Below are positions 1 through 12,728 of a DNA stretch of 64,000 bases, piece after piece (position 1 is the first letter of the stretch; every line of letters begins with the position of its first letter). The position numbers and the translations under genes are program-made. This DNA is from Arthrobotrys musiformis (taxonomy: Eukaryota > Ascomycota > Orbiliomycetes > Orbiliales > Orbiliaceae): NCBI GenBank assembly GCA_036971715.1, contig JAVHJL010000006.1, positions 1,612,001 through 1,676,000 of the forward strand, given 5' to 3'. Under the pieces are notes generated by a model. That model saw nothing but the letters and a program-made list of their open reading frames with translations. It had not been told where the DNA came from and did no database searches.

Positions 1-651
1 CAGAGTGGTGGTGGTGGTGATAGTGATAGTGTGTGTGGTGGGGCAGATATCAGATGAGCTGGAGCAAAATTGGTTGTTGTTTGTTCGCTTGCCCCAACGC
101 TACCTTGGTTCTTCACACAATTGGACGATGCGAATACCTGCAAATGCTTGAGGGGGACACCCGGAGATGTTATGTATACCAATTGAAGTCGGTGATAGTG
201 TAATGCGCCAGCGATGGAAGAGAAAAAAGGAGTGAGAGAGTTGGAACAATGCAAGAGGGAGGAGCCGGATTTTAAACAGGGCCGGCAGGGTGGTTTCACC
301 AGCTTGCCATTGAGTCACACGCCCATCGCAGCTCGATTCTAGCGTAACAAACTGGGTGGATAAATCAATCCGTTCGGGAAGAGCAGCCAGCAGCCCGCCC
401 CGCCAAAGATAGGATGATCCATGCTTGCATGCACATGCATATATACCTTATCTATCTATCATCGATTCTATCGTACAATCGCCTCATTCATGAGCGCCTT
501 CATGCTCACACTACTACATGGCGCATGGTATCACGGCACTGGAATGCAATACCGGGTGGGTCAATTGCAAAGCACCGCTTATATATGCCAGCATGTGCGA
601 TGGGCAATGCATAAGTGCTTGGGACCTTGCGTCCAGAGTCCACCAACTGTA
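1..651. other. Intergenic region downstream of CWC15
   Basis: I see no gene in this stretch. It starts with a GT/GGTGGT-rich tract (about 1-45) and contains short ATGCAT/CATGCA clusters near 420-440. It should carry the 3' UTR of the minus-strand CWC15 gene. Confidence 0.5.
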
Positions 652-1774
652 CTATCGCACATATTTGTTCTATACCCTCCGGTCAGCGTCCTATTCCCAA
701 TACAAAGAAAAATAAAGACAAGACATTTTGCAAGTGGGTAAGAGAACAGAAATAGGATGAAAAATACCAAAAGAATAAACTGAAATAAAATAAAACTCAC
801 CATAAATTTCTTGTGAAAGTCCGATCGCAGAAGGTCATTCACAAACTCCTTCTTCTTCCCTTTCTCCTCCACCCCTCTGGCCTGATTTCTAAATATCACA
901 TCGTCGTCCCACCGCCGCTTGACGTTGAACGCTTTGGCATTCAACAGCGGATTTCCCCGTGCGATATCGATCTCCCTCTGTGCTTCCTCCTCTGCCGCCT
1001 GTTCCTTTTCCTCCTTTTCCTTCGCAGCAGCCCTTTCTTTCTTGATTTTCTCGAGCTCTCTCATTAACTCTGCCGTTTCATCTTCACTGTCCTCATCTGA
1101 ATCGTCGGAGTCTGAATCGTTGTCACTATCGTTTTCCGAATCCTTATCGGATCCATCGCTGTCGGCATCCAAGTCGCGTGACTCTTCTAATATCCTCCGC
1201 CTCTTCGCTTCAGGTGTTTCCTCATCACCTTCTTCCCTTCCTTCATCGTCATGATCTATTCGCCCCCTCCGCGTACTCCCTGTTACCACACTTGTAAGAT
1301 CATCGTCGCCGTCTACATCTCGTGAACTTGTAGTTTCGCCGCGTACTTTGGCGTAATGTGCTGCTTCGGCTTTAAGTAGTTCAGCCCGGAGATCGCGTTT
1401 CCCATCTGCAGCACCACCTTGTCCAGGTTTTCTACAAGCAACCAAAAAAAGGAGGTCAATAGCGTTAGCAATCTTCTGATCGCACGAAGAGTCTTCCACC
1501 TCACCAACTTCCGTGACCCGAGAAATCGGGAAAGAAGGAAGAAGGGGATTTTGGTCGGTCTGGTGGAGAAGGAAGAATTTCGTACGCACCGGACTTTTAG
1601 GACTGTATGTGCTGGTAAGAGACGTTGGTGATAAGCTGGGCCGCGCTGGGTTTCTTTCCCTACCGCCTGCGATCCGTGTTAGCTCGTTCAAACACCATGG
1701 TACGGGGAGAGACTATAGTCTGGAGCTCCGGTGATGCTTACGGGATCAAATGTAGGACGATGAGCTGTCGTCAT
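652..1774 (-). CDS. CWC15: Pre-mRNA-splicing factor Cwc15
   Basis: Cwc15/Cwf15 is a component of the Prp19-associated (NTC) complex in the nuclear spliceosome. Four exons, read right to left: 1774-1742, 1666-1590, 1431-801 and 669-652, giving 252 aa. The start MTTAHRPTFDP is the family's hallmark, followed by a GPAYHQRLLPAH stretch and KPGQGG. The middle is an acidic Asp/Ser/Glu-rich region, then a Lys/Glu coiled-coil-like helix. The end has the diagnostic DDVIFRNQARG and FVNDLLRSDFHKKFM, completed by a six-codon last exon (NKYVR, stop). All introns are GT-AG and the phases fit. Without splicing the frame runs into intron sequence at both ends. Length is normal for the family. Identification is very secure; the tiny last exon is slightly less certain. 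Confidence 0.95.
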
Positions 1775-3657
1775 TTTCGCAAGTGTCTTGGATGAGTATT
1801 ATTCGGAAGAGAAGCGGTTTGTTTGGACGGAAGGGTGGTGTCGGAGCGACGGTGCCTGCGATGGTGTTCGGTCGAGAAATCAATTTGAAGGTGCCGCTGG
1901 GCATGCGCGCGAGGGCCCAAAATTTCGAGCCTCAATTCAGCCAAAGAGGCACGAACGAACGAGTGAGAAAACTTCCACCAATTTACCAGTAAGAATACGT
2001 GTATACAAACCGCTCCTCTTTGATTAAATAACTTCCTTTATTCTGTCCCTTAACTACCTTATACAAAAAAATAAAAAATAAAAGAAGCTGAAGAGGACCT
2101 TGTGACAAGCTGCGGTAACATGTAGCCACAATGTGGCTTAAACGTTGAACAGCAGCCACAGCACGCCAAGAAATATATATAACAATAACAACACATCAGC
2201 CAAACCTCTGGTTTGCGAGACGAATCTCATCCGCATATCGAGAAACAATATATTAGCAAGTTCCTCACCCAAGCACATGACTCAAAGTAATACATATACT
2301 GCCTCAGGAGCCCGGGTACAATTCAATCCCTGGGCACACTGAGGTACTTTTAGGGCGTGTCCTTTGACAAAACCAATAGAGACGTCATCGTACGCTCAAC
2401 ACGTTAGCTACGTCAGTGTGCCGGGTCTGCATATGATCATATGAAATATCGGGATCGAGGTTCCGAACTGAACTGTATAATGCCAGTGTCAAAGTTTTTG
2501 CTATATATACCGATTTGGTCACTATACAGTTTATGTTGATATCTACATACAATTTGGTGAGGGTCTCGTTACACTTGGTGGTAAAGGGGCTGGCGACCTT
2601 GTAGGTATGGCCACAGCGAACATACAGCAAAACGTGCAAAACTATATTGTATTAATGAGGGCTTAGGCGCTTAAACGCTCTGACTACATACATCCAGGAC
2701 ATCAATTATAATGGCTCTAAGTTAGAGAAGCAGCCTCGATATAACGGCGTGGGGCAATAGCGAACTGGCTGACCACGAACGTCACTCTGCAGGGGCCAAG
2801 CAGATCCACCTTACAAGTAGCCACGAAATACCATACGTACGCATACCCGTCGTTCAGCTCTAATTAACTCGGCGATATATACGTATACCTATATACCCCT
2901 AATTAACTAGGTAGTTTTTGTTCAAGACCGGGCACACACTTATGTAAAGCTCTTCATCCCGCTGACCTATCCCCACCTAGATCGACATCGAAATAACCTA
3001 CAACCCCAGTCTACTCCATGTAAGAAAAACTCCCATGCAATGCAGTGACACTCTCAAAAATTCCGAAGATTTGGAACCCACCCATGCCCTACGGACAGGG
3101 AAGGCACCCACGCACGGGTGCATGCATGCGTTCGATCTAATATCTTACACAAAACAAAGTATACATCTTAGTGAAACAGGCGGCTAACTCGAGAGGAACA
3201 GGGCAGGGTTTCTCGTAGATCCGCATGTATCGCCCTAACGATCGATCGATCTACTACGCACGGTCCATATCTGGGGAATTCGTCACGTGAGAATCGGACA
3301 AGGGTCCTCGGTTGCGTATGAGGGAATGAGAAGCACTGGCGAGACCCCTTGGAGGCCTATTTCCGCCCGTGAATTTTTGAGAGGGTGTTTATGGCATAGC
3401 CTTTTGCGTCAGTCTTGCTGCGCACTTTCGTAAATGGGGCCTCTCCTTCTTAGCCAGGACGGTCTACTCTCGCTGTACTTGTAGAATATGTAGGACGGGC
3501 CCAATGGAGAGCGAGGATGAAAAGGAACCGGAGATCACATCTCGTCGCGTCGAAATCCATCTCACCGAGACCCCTGACCGACCACACCCCCCTTCCCTTC
3601 TCTTTCTATATTTTTTTTTATATATTTTTATTATTTTTTTGTAAAATTTTCGGAATA
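1775..3657. other. Intergenic region between CWC15 and RDS3
   Basis: About 1.9 kb without a recognisable gene. It holds the CWC15 promoter on the right of 1774 and the RDS3 3' region. Only short random frames are present. A T-rich tract sits at about 3608-3645, just past the RDS3 stop, and may act in 3'-end formation. Confidence 0.5.
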
Positions 3658-4070
3658 CTAATGATTCCTAAAATTCTTCTTTTGATAGAACAAATCCGTC
3701 CTCGAACTGCCCAAATTAATAATCTTCGGACACCCATCCCTATCCTTCTCCAACCGCGTACACTCGAAGCAATAAAAGGCATCGGAAATCCCCTCCCCGC
3801 CGCAGACGATACATTTGTTCTGATAGTTGCCAAAGGAACACTCGTCGCAGATGCGGACGAGGGTGGTCGGTCGGACGTAGGAGTCGCAGACGGGGCATTT
3901 GCCGTCACATTTATCGCACAGACGGCCGATAGCTATACCCGGTTGTTTCCGACACATCACTAGATCACTGTAGGCGGGTTTGTTTGTTAGTATTTAATTT
4001 GGTTTAATTTGGTTTTGTGATCGTGGCGAGGCGCGGGAAATGGGGGAACTTACGGATGATGGCGCGACAT
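3658..4070 (-). CDS. RDS3: SF3b subunit Rds3 (PHF5A-like)
   Basis: Rds3/PHF5A is a small zinc protein of the SF3b part of U2 snRNP and helps recognise the intron branch site. Two exons: 4070-4054 (17 nt) and 3967-3658, giving 108 aa, the usual size. The first exon encodes MSRHHP, and the split Pro codon joins to DLVMCRKQPG. Repeated CxxC knuckles follow (CDKC, CPVC, CDEC, CIVC, CFEC), including ICDECSFGNYQNKCIVCGG. The intron is GTAAGT...TACAG. The gene is divergent from RRP45 across about 430 bp, so the two may share a promoter region. Near-universal conservation makes the call certain. Confidence 0.97.
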
Positions 4071-4501
4071 TGTGATTAATTATTTGAGGTTGTACGACAC
4101 CTGAGTCCTCCGTTTTCGCGATGTTTTGCAGCCTGATAAAGGTTCCCGGTGATGAAGCTCTCGATGCCAGGAATTACGATTGGGTATAAGCCGAGAATGC
4201 AGTGGCGGTCGCGGAGGTGCAAGTCGTGAAGATGTCGTGTGAAGTTGATGTTGGAGAGAGCTGCAGTTGGAGCTGTTCGGTTGGTTTGGTTTTATACGCA
4301 AAGGAGCCCGCAGCAACAAGAAAAAAATGAGTCGCGAAATTTCGGATTTCTAATGCGCCGCCTAACCAACTCCAACCTTCTTTGACTTCCTCACCCCGCC
4401 ACTCCACTCCACCTGTAAACACCGCCGTCATCATCGCCACCGCACCGTCATCTGCACTGTCATACGCCCAATCTACCCGCTATTAATAATAGGAAGCAGC
4501 A
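4071..4501. promoter_or_regulatory. Bidirectional spacer RDS3 / RRP45
   Basis: A 431-bp spacer lies between two divergent start codons. It must contain both 5' UTRs and promoters. No clear TATA box is visible. GC-rich CACC/CCGCC stretches occur near 4380-4450. The shared promoter is inferred from geometry only. Confidence 0.45.
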
Positions 4502-5542
4502 ATGCCAAAGGAGCCCGAAATCTCCCTGGCGGAGAAAACCTTCGTCCTCGAAGCCCTCAAACAGAACCTTCGAGTCGACGGCCGGGACATCCACTCCTTC
4601 CGGGACATCCAGCTCTCCTTCGGCGATGACTATGGCTTCGTAGACGTCAGGCTCGGGAAGACGAGGTAGGTGAGTCTTCCCTCCAGCACCACATCTATCT
4701 ATATGAGACATGCCGAAGCTAATTGCAATAATCCGACAAAACACAGAGTCCTCGCAAGAATCTCCGCTGAAATCGTAAAACCCCGTCCGGACCGTCCGTT
4801 CGAAGGTACATTCACAATATCCACCGAAATGGGTCCAATGGCTTCTCCCTCGTTCGAAGTCGGACGGTAAAACCACCCCCGATTCTTATCAATCTCACCA
4901 AAAACAACCCGCTAATAAAGAAACTACAGCCCCACAGACCTCGACCACACCCTCTCCCGGCTCCTCGAAAAGTCAATTCGTCGCAGTACAGCTCTTGACC
5001 TCGAATCGCTCTGCATAGTAACCGCTCAACGTGTCTGGTCCCTCCGAGCGGACCTGCACTTCCTCTCCCACGACGGAAATCTAATAGACACGGCCTGTAT
5101 CGCCACAATAACGGCACTAGCCCACTTCCGTCTCCCCGTCATCACGGTCTCAGGCGAAGATATAACAATACATCCTGTAACCGAACGAGTACCCGTGCCA
5201 CTAAGTCTTCTACACTGGCCAATCTGTGTTACATTCAGTTTTCTGGGGGAAGACGATGACGGGGAGATGGTTTGCGTAGTCGATGCCACCGCGCAAGAGG
5301 AGGCGTTGAGGGAAGGGGATATGACCGTTACCGTGAATAAAAATGGGGAAGTCTGCCAGATCTCAAAAAGCGGGGGTGTGCCCGTTGAAGCCGAGACGTT
5401 GATGAAGTGTGCCAGGATGGCGGCGGAGAAGGTGAAGGGCATTGATAAGCTGATCGCGGCGGCTTTAAGGGACGATGAGGTGGTTAGAAATAAAGGAAAC
5501 TTGGATTGGCTGAAGGAAGGAAAGTCCGAGAACGAAAGGTAG
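4502..5542 (+). CDS. RRP45: Exosome complex subunit Rrp45 (EXOSC9-like)
   Basis: Rrp45 is one of the RNase PH-fold ring subunits of the eukaryotic exosome (nuclear and cytoplasmic 3'-5' RNA decay and processing). Exons 4502-4665, 4747-4866 and 4930-5542 give 298 aa. Seen: N-terminal LAEKTFVLEALKQNLRVDGR, the RNase PH start (DGRD..FRDIQLSFGDDYGFV.V.LGKTRVLA), an EGTFTIS strand, and the C-terminal PH-2 domain with VVDATAQEE. It fits Rrp45 better than Rrp42/43 because of the MPKEPEISLAEKTFVL leader and the VDATAQEE block. Introns begin GTAGGT and GTAAAA and end CAG, with frame kept. The ring subunits are catalytically inactive in yeast and human (family knowledge). Confidence 0.93.
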
Positions 5543-6092
5543 AATCAAACCTTTCAAATGAAAAAAAAAAACATTGAGGACCGAGATGGACACATTATGA
5601 TACCGAGTGGTCAGATGTTTGACCAAAAAGTGTATACTTTTTCGAGGCGTTAAGGGTTACTGTTGTTATAATCTACGTGGCGATCTAGAAGGCGTTTTCT
5701 TAACAAAAAATGATATTTCTATGTTTAGCTTGTGTGCTATGCAATTATGACAAAAAACCTCAAACCGCGGGACCTATGAATGATCGTGGCTCGTAAAAAC
5801 ATTCCGGCATAACGGTGGTGACGATGATGCAGTTGGAAAAAAGGGTATGAAACGACCGTCAAGCAGCGTGAAGTCAAAGGGCCATCAAAAACAAGGACAA
5901 GGAAGGCAACAATCAATCATGCGACAACGGGGGGTACAAGAGCGATATCATGATGACGAATGCAAAGGAATCAAAACTCCCGCTAATTGGCAATGAAACC
6001 CATCTTGCCAAACAAATGCAATCAGTGTCTATATGAAGGAAGAAGAAGAAGAAGAAGAAAGAGAGAAAGCGATTCCACTTCCAGGGCTACGA
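5543..6092. other. Intergenic region between RRP45 and esterase gene
   Basis: About 550 bp between convergent genes, holding both 3' UTRs. A GAA-repeat microsatellite lies at about 6035-6060. No gene is seen. Confidence 0.5.
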
Positions 6093-7436
6093 TCACTCGG
6101 GCGGAGCCAGCTCCTCCTCGTCCCCATAAAATATCCCTCTCAACTTCCTACACGCCTCCGTGTAAAATTTATCCCTTTCAGGATCCCTCCCGTTTGGACT
6201 TTTATCCCACGCATGTGGCTGCCCTTCCACCATCTTCCACGTCACATTCTTATTCAACGGCTCGCTCTGCAGTCTATCCCTAAACCTCAACCCTTCGGCG
6301 CAAAGTTCGTCGAATTCGCAAGTATACAATAAAATATCCTTGGGTAACCCGTGCAATAGCCCGTCCGATGCAACACCAGGCGATAGATACGGTGATGTAA
6401 CATCTATAGTCTTGGGCGGGTATAGATAACTCGCATCGAAAAGGTTGGTGAAAAACTCCGGCATGCCTTTATCCGGGCGGACATTTGTCTTCCTGCGATC
6501 GCACCGTGGGTTCGTGAAGTCGAGGGAAGGGTACCAAGCGCAGATTGTGACGATTTTCCCACCGTGGCGGCTCATGCTGAACGCTCCTTCTGATGCCGCA
6601 TCGGGGGGTAGTGGTGTCCCGCCCGATACATCAGTGGGGAGCCCCATTAACGCGCGGCATTCGTATTGCCATCTTAGAGGTACGGTGAATGCCATGTTAC
6701 CACCTGCTGAAAACCCGGAGACGGATAAACGGTTGATATCGATCTTAAGCTCCTTGGCGAGATGGCAAATGTAGAATATTGCATCTACACCGTCTTCGAC
6801 TGCCGTCGGGAAGGGGAATTCGGGTGCTCGTCGGTAATCCACGCTGACAAGGATACAGTCCACCGCTCGTCTGACGGCATCCGCCCAGCGGCAGTCGTCC
6901 GTGGCAGATCCGATGGTGAAGCCACCTCCATGGAAGTTGATCATAGCAGGGAATCCCTTGGTGTCATTGTCCTTCCCACGAGGTTTGTTAGGCCACCCGA
7001 CCGGACAGTAGAACTGCAGTTTTATGGTTCCTTTATGTGGCGATAAACTAGCCGGGAAGGTTCGAGTGAAAGTTGGTGCTGGAGGTCGAGGGAGAGCGAC
7101 AGTGTGTAAATACATGCCAATATTCATTAGATTTCGCCATGTGACTGCCTCCAAATGAAGCGACCATCGTGAGCGTTTGACGATAGCGTCTATTGTTCTT
7201 GTAGATGTATTAGATATGGAACGACGTATGGAAGGTCGTCTCGGAACAGTGAGGTGTTCTATGGTCCCAACCGACGGAGACGAATGAGTCCGCTCGAGGG
7301 TAGATTGATTACAAGGGACCTTGAGCACATCGGTCTTATCGTTCAAGAACTCCCGACTGGGGTCTTCGGAGAGGGTTACTTCTGAGGTTGAGATGTGGAT
7401 AGTTGGAGGAGGCGAGAGACTGGTCATGGTGACCAT
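6093..7436 (-). CDS. Alpha/beta hydrolase, hormone-sensitive-lipase-type esterase
   Basis: A single uninterrupted 447-aa frame. An N-terminal region of about 130 residues, Ser/Thr/Pro-rich, precedes an alpha/beta hydrolase fold. The HGGG oxyanion motif is at 169-172. The nucleophile elbow GFSAGG has the likely catalytic Ser243. The likely acid is Asp376 (CEFDELCAEG) and the likely base His408 (GQPHAWD). The HGGG motif upstream of GxSxGG places it in the HSL/family IV esterase group (Abhydrolase_3). No signal peptide or membrane segment is obvious, so a cytosolic ester hydrolase is inferred; the substrate cannot be read. A second in-frame Met three codons in (MVTM) is an alternative start. Confidence 0.88.
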   Translation of the reverse strand: MVTMTSLSPPPTIHISTSEVTLSEDPSREFLNDKTDVLKVPCNQSTLERTHSSPSVGTIEHLTVPRRPSIRRSISNTSTRTIDAIVKRSRWSLHLEAVTWRNLMNIGMYLHTVALPRPPAPTFTRTFPASLSPHKGTIKLQFYCPVGWPNKPRGKDNDTKGFPAMINFHGGGFTIGSATDDCRWADAVRRAVDCILVSVDYRRAPEFPFPTAVEDGVDAIFYICHLAKELKIDINRLSVSGFSAGGNMAFTVPLRWQYECRALMGLPTDVSGGTPLPPDAASEGAFSMSRHGGKIVTICAWYPSLDFTNPRCDRRKTNVRPDKGMPEFFTNLFDASYLYPPKTIDVTSPYLSPGVASDGLLHGLPKDILLYTCEFDELCAEGLRFRDRLQSEPLNKNVTWKMVEGQPHAWDKSPNGRDPERDKFYTEACRKLRGIFYGDEEELAPPE

Positions 7437-10400
7437 AGCTTAGCCGTTTACTTTAATGTGCAAAATGAGTTGTTGTTGTTGTAGACGTTGCCGTTGACGA
7501 AAAGGGACACCGGCTGAATCTGGTCTCGCAAGTGTACGCAACGTTCAGCTGTCGTTAAATACACCACTCCGGACCTCTGATTGATGATGTCGATATGATG
7601 CCTAATAGCTGATGATGTCGCTGACGAACATGTGCTGCTTCGAATGTGGATGCCAGCTGCGGTCCTCCGGTAAGCAGATCGGCTTAAATAAGCTGTTATG
7701 TAAGAAGAGGCTGAATAGAGCAGGATTGAGGGAGATGCTAGAACATTTGTGAGCGTGCTTTGTGGTTGATTTGAAGCTGAAGTTCAAAAGAAGCAGCTGA
7801 AAAGAAACCTCGCAGAAAGGTTTCAATATAATTCCACCGAGCAAAAAAAATATATTAAAATGAAATAAAAATTGGAACCAAAAAGAAGATCGAATAAAGC
7901 AGAAAGAGAGAACCTTTTGACAAAGAAAAAGAAGTTTCGAAAGAGGCTGTGCAGAATTGCCTAATCGTTAGTCGTTTAAAAAAAGGAGACTCCCCTCTGA
8001 GGCAAAGGGCCCAGGCAGTAGAGTATATAGTATACGTATGGACAAGTCAAGTAATCATGAAAATCAAAGGACCCGCTTGCCTTCAATACCTCCACTGGCT
8101 GGCTACCCCTCGAGGCCCCCCTAATGATAGTAAAGAAATACTAGTAGACTAAGGAAGTTGTACCTGCCTGCTATCGTGCGACAGCCTAAACTAACGCTAA
8201 GCCAATGCAATCCTCGTTTTTTCTTTGTAGATAAGCGTCGCCAAGCAAGAGCAGCAGGGCAGATTTAGCGCTAACTAACCAGCAGCAACCTGCAACTTTC
8301 TTGCAATTGTCAAATGGTTAGCTAGAAAAGGTACGGATGGTCCTGGCCTGGCCGGCGTGACGATGGCCGATGGGCCCTCTTGACGTCACTCTGTAAATTC
8401 AACCTGGCCTGGACGATAATGATAGAATGCATTCAATATGTATACCGTCAGGGGATTTTATGTCTGCAAGTACCTGTGAACGCATGTTGAATGCACCTCA
8501 AGATCTCTGCGGTGGCAACTGCTTAGAAGGCCTCGATTCGAGACACTTAACTTCGAACTCATGTCGACAAGAAAAACATAAAAAACCTATTCGGACACTT
8601 CGGCCCGGATGGACCTGCTCTCATGTCTCTTCCTGTCTAAAAAATCGTTAACGTTACTTTAATGCGCGGAGAGAAAAAAGAAGAAGAAAATCCTGTCGCT
8701 GATGTAATCCCGCACAAAACGTTGCAAAATTCGTCGACATTGTCTTGTCTAATATTGCGTGGCCTGATGATACGATCTGGTCCGACAATACCTCACAGGC
8801 AGGCCAGGCCGGCGCCGAAGGGGGAGAAAGGGAAAGGTTAAACGGCTAGGTTAAGTTAATGTTTCTCTATTTTGCGTGACAATACAGTGTTAGGCAACCA
8901 GCGGAGACCGATAAGGTGAATATCGAAACATGCGCTGGAATCCCCGGAGAATCTTCGGCACCCGTTCCAAGGTTTATTTTGGCAGTTGCAGAATCTTCGA
9001 CAGGCAAACGGATCCGCCCATAGAGCCATAGATTCGCAACCAAGCTTTCGTTTGACTGTGTGTTAGTCAGCCAGGACGGCACCGACGCTTTCCGAGAGTT
9101 AAATTGTCGAGTGGTTGATATATCAACATTGCGGCGGTTGAATCAGCGTGTAGTAAGTATATAAATACCAGGACTGCATGAGGTTATATATCAAGATCAA
9201 GGGAAAAAGTGGAGTCGGACGTCGGTGAGGGGTGATGTATATTATAAATGTCGACGCACGTCAACGTCCGACAGGAGCATTCAAGAAACCGAGGAGGGGT
9301 GGAAGAGGTCAGAGAAGCCTTTAAAAGTTGTCCCTTCGGACTTGTCGGAACTTGCCCATTCCGCGGCCGGTTTTTACTCTGCTGACTACACCGCGAATGT
9401 AGTAACATCGACACGTATATCCAAAATGGATATATCTACGAAAGATTCTACCTATAGCTAGCTAGTTAGGATACAAAAGGTTAAATACGACCTCATAACG
9501 TTAGTAGTTTGGTTCACTTACTTAATTCCTGACATGCTAATACTTGCATTCGTGCAAAGTTGCAGGGTCGCCCATGGAGTAGTGTTACTAACTTACGTAT
9601 ACGATCGAGCTATTCTATAGTCGTACGAGTACTTAGCCATGCTAGCACGGCTCCGTTTATACGTTTAGTTGAATGGGAATCAGCCTCTTAACTTCGAGCC
9701 CAGCCGTCCATGGATCCAATATCAATATGTGAAATATATATGCCTAGCATACTAATGTACATATATCGCGAGAACCTAGAACTTATTATCTAGCGAACTA
9801 AGATATATAACGATCGGATTCAAAAGCCAATCAATAATGTATCTAAGAACATGGTGGCTCTACTCATAGTCATTACTTGGATTACCTGGAGTTAACTTAT
9901 ATATATAATTATAACACTGAACGAAGCGCCTAAATTAGCATGGGGTGACAAGCTCAGGCCTGTCGCGCTGTCGCAAGCTTGGCTTCCTGCCCTCGCCTGG
10001 CTTAAGTTATAATTTGCAGCTATATAATAAAGCTATATATATAAAGCTTGAATTTAATTTGTCTTGTAGAATATTACCCAAGCGAGCACTTGAACATTGC
10101 CTCGTACTAGGGTAGCTGAAGATTGCATTATACGATATCCCTATAATATCGTAGCAATATATGGAATCGAACGCCAGCGGTTGTGTCAACATACGAATGT
10201 CAAGACATTTTGCGGCATCCCCGATAATTATATAATTGCATTGCATCAGAACCGCGGAGCTCTTCAAACTAGCCTAAACCATCCTTCAATTGAATATAGC
10301 TATCGCGACCACCGAGTGAGGAGTCAAATGAATCAATCTGAGGTTTCTGTTGCCCCGCCGTCTCGGAGTTAAGTTTACTAGCCACTGGTCCGTCATGTAA

Positions 10401-12728
10401 CGCCACCATACAACACAGCCACGACAAGGGATACTGGCTGTCGATACAATATATAATGGGTGTCAAGCGCAAGCTTCAGCCCTCAGAGCTAATAATTTTT
10501 TGTGTAGATGTATACTATACGAGATGCGTTTCTGTCGTCACCATTTGACTGCATTCGCCACAATTGATTACGACGATCTAGACCGCCACCGCTAGTCTAC
10601 GCTATCGCTCAATCCGTGGCGGGTGCATTTGTTCCCGCACTGACCGCCTTAGCTTCTATGCGCATCGAATCAATCTGGGTCGTGACTTCGGGGTTAACCA
10701 AATTTCAAAGCTTGGTCCGTCCTCCCTACACTGATAACCATGAATTGCAGTTCGATGCCGATGTCCATGCAATGACCTCCTGCATGCATGATCAGAACTC
10801 ACAGGGAGCAAAAAAGTTGGATGCCTCGATCTCTAGCCGACATCATCTGCCCCTCCATGGATCCATCTCCATGGAAGTTCACATTCTTCGCGAGGGTAAA
10901 AACCATATGTAACTCGGTTAAAAATGACAAGAAAGGACCAAATCGACTCCCATTCCTCGCATCGACGCGACATGCATACCTGTTACTCGCTCTCAGCCCG
11001 CGAGCAAGTACAACTATCAAATGCAATTGGGTTTGGCTCAAAACTGTAGCATGTATGTAACTCCAAAGTACTCCGCCCACCGCGGAGTTTTACCAGAGAT
11101 ACATAACAGCTACCACGTTTTTAAACTTTTCCCGCCCTTTCCTACCTTGCAGCGCATGAGAACAATCCAGATTTTCTTTTGCCCTTTCTTTTCTCGTACC
11201 GCAGGACTGTCTGAGTAGCCCCACAGTGGCATCCCCACCGCGCACTATTGACATTTCCAGACCATCGCCTAGTCTACTTCCCCCCACCACTAATATCATA
11301 AACATCAAGGTACATACAGCAGTACCTACTTTTGGCAAGGTCTCGAGAACAAGCTTAAGGTACAGCCTCAATTGGCTTGCATATTGCATACAGCGTAGTC
11401 CGATATTCCCTCGTCAAAACCCGTAACAAGCTTCTTAACCTTGTCAAACGTTCCTTTTTCCCCCGTCTATTATAATATATGCTTTTTTTTGTCTCTCGTA
11501 GCTCCGTGGATATCCAATCCCATCCATAGGTATCCACGCTTCTGTCCTTTTTTCTCGACCGATTCTCGCATTCTTGCATGGCATGTAGTTGCATCCACCC
11601 GAGTAGATGCAAAAGCGGGGTTCCCACCTCATTACAAAAAAAAAGCTAAAACTTTCCTTTTGATTTCCTGTGACGTACGCGTTATTGCCGATGAAGAAAG
11701 GAGTGGCCGGTGGGACCTGAGAAGGGAAGAGAGAAAAAAAGCTCGAAGTTAGAAAAGGAAAAAAGTGGGTGCTATCATACGATAGAGCTGTTGCAACTTG
11801 CATCTATGCGCAGTGTTTCTAACCCACGGAGTTTACCATATTTTTTTTTATTTTCTTAATAGTCGAAAAAAAAACAAAAAAAGAAATGAGAAAGACGCTT
11901 TCTCCTCAGCTCGCACTCTTGAGATATGCCAATGATCATGGGTGTATGGCATCATGCTTCCTATTTTTTCTTTTCCCTGTGTGTGTACGTACATGAATAT
12001 ACATACATAGTGATCTTCAAAGAGGGGGAGGGGAAGTTCGTGAAAGGGAGGAAAAAGAGGAAGTGAACGCAATGATCTCATCCAAATGTAGCAAGATCCA
12101 TTCCGAGTAACAATCCAACCTGTACCTCCCCTAGTCTCCGCCATCCATCCCTTCCCTAGCTTCTCAAAAAATAACGCGCATACTGCGGTTCCACGGGGGT
12201 GGGGATAACCTTCAGCCATTGGTTGACCTAGCCTATGCAACTATAATCTTTGATATTGATATATCTGGTGGCATACTAACTAATATTCGGACTTGAGCAG
12301 GCTACCCCGGGATTCATCGGACTCCGATTTGGGAACACGCATCCACATGGCGTCTTTTTGAATTTCATGCGCGATGTGAGGCGGGTTCTGAGAGGGGTGG
12401 GATGGGATGGGATGGGAAACTGCATGCAGGCTGAGAGCGCTGCTGCGAGGAGAGCTGAAGCTAGTGAATTGCAGGAGAGAGGGGTTGGATATACCATTTC
12501 ATCATACGATCGAATAGTATACTCGACGAGGGGTAAAAGTCTACGGAGGAAGCTAGCAATCCGGATATAAATTGACCCGGATCTCCCAACCTTCATTCAA
12601 ACTTTTTTATATAATACTATCATTCAATAAACCAAGCATCAGTTTCCTCTCCTCATACCCCAATCCAATCATCAATTCAGCATATTAATTATCTTTTCTT
12701 AAAACCTTCAAATCCAATACCAACAATA
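7437..12728. other. Gene-poor 5.3-kb spacer
   Basis: I find no supportable gene on either strand. Frames are short, without family motifs or spliceable continuity. The part from about 9,450 to 10,100 is AT-rich and dense in TA steps (tatata, ctagctag), as might be left by a decayed, RIP-mutated element; no element ends were found. The right end is the promoter of the SYG-repeat gene. Confidence 0.45.
12564..12612 (+). promoter_or_regulatory. TATA-like elements upstream of SYG-repeat gene
   Basis: Two TATA-like sequences, gatataaat at about 12563 and tttttatataat at about 12603, lie 165 and 125 bp before the start codon. They are followed by a C/A/T-rich leader rich in CAA and ATC, a common layout for strongly expressed fungal genes. 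The evidence is position and sequence only. Confidence 0.4.

Noticed and set aside
10140..10180. B-box-like GTTCGATTCC on the minus strand
   Set aside because: No T stem, A box or acceptor stem can be formed around it, so it is a chance match.
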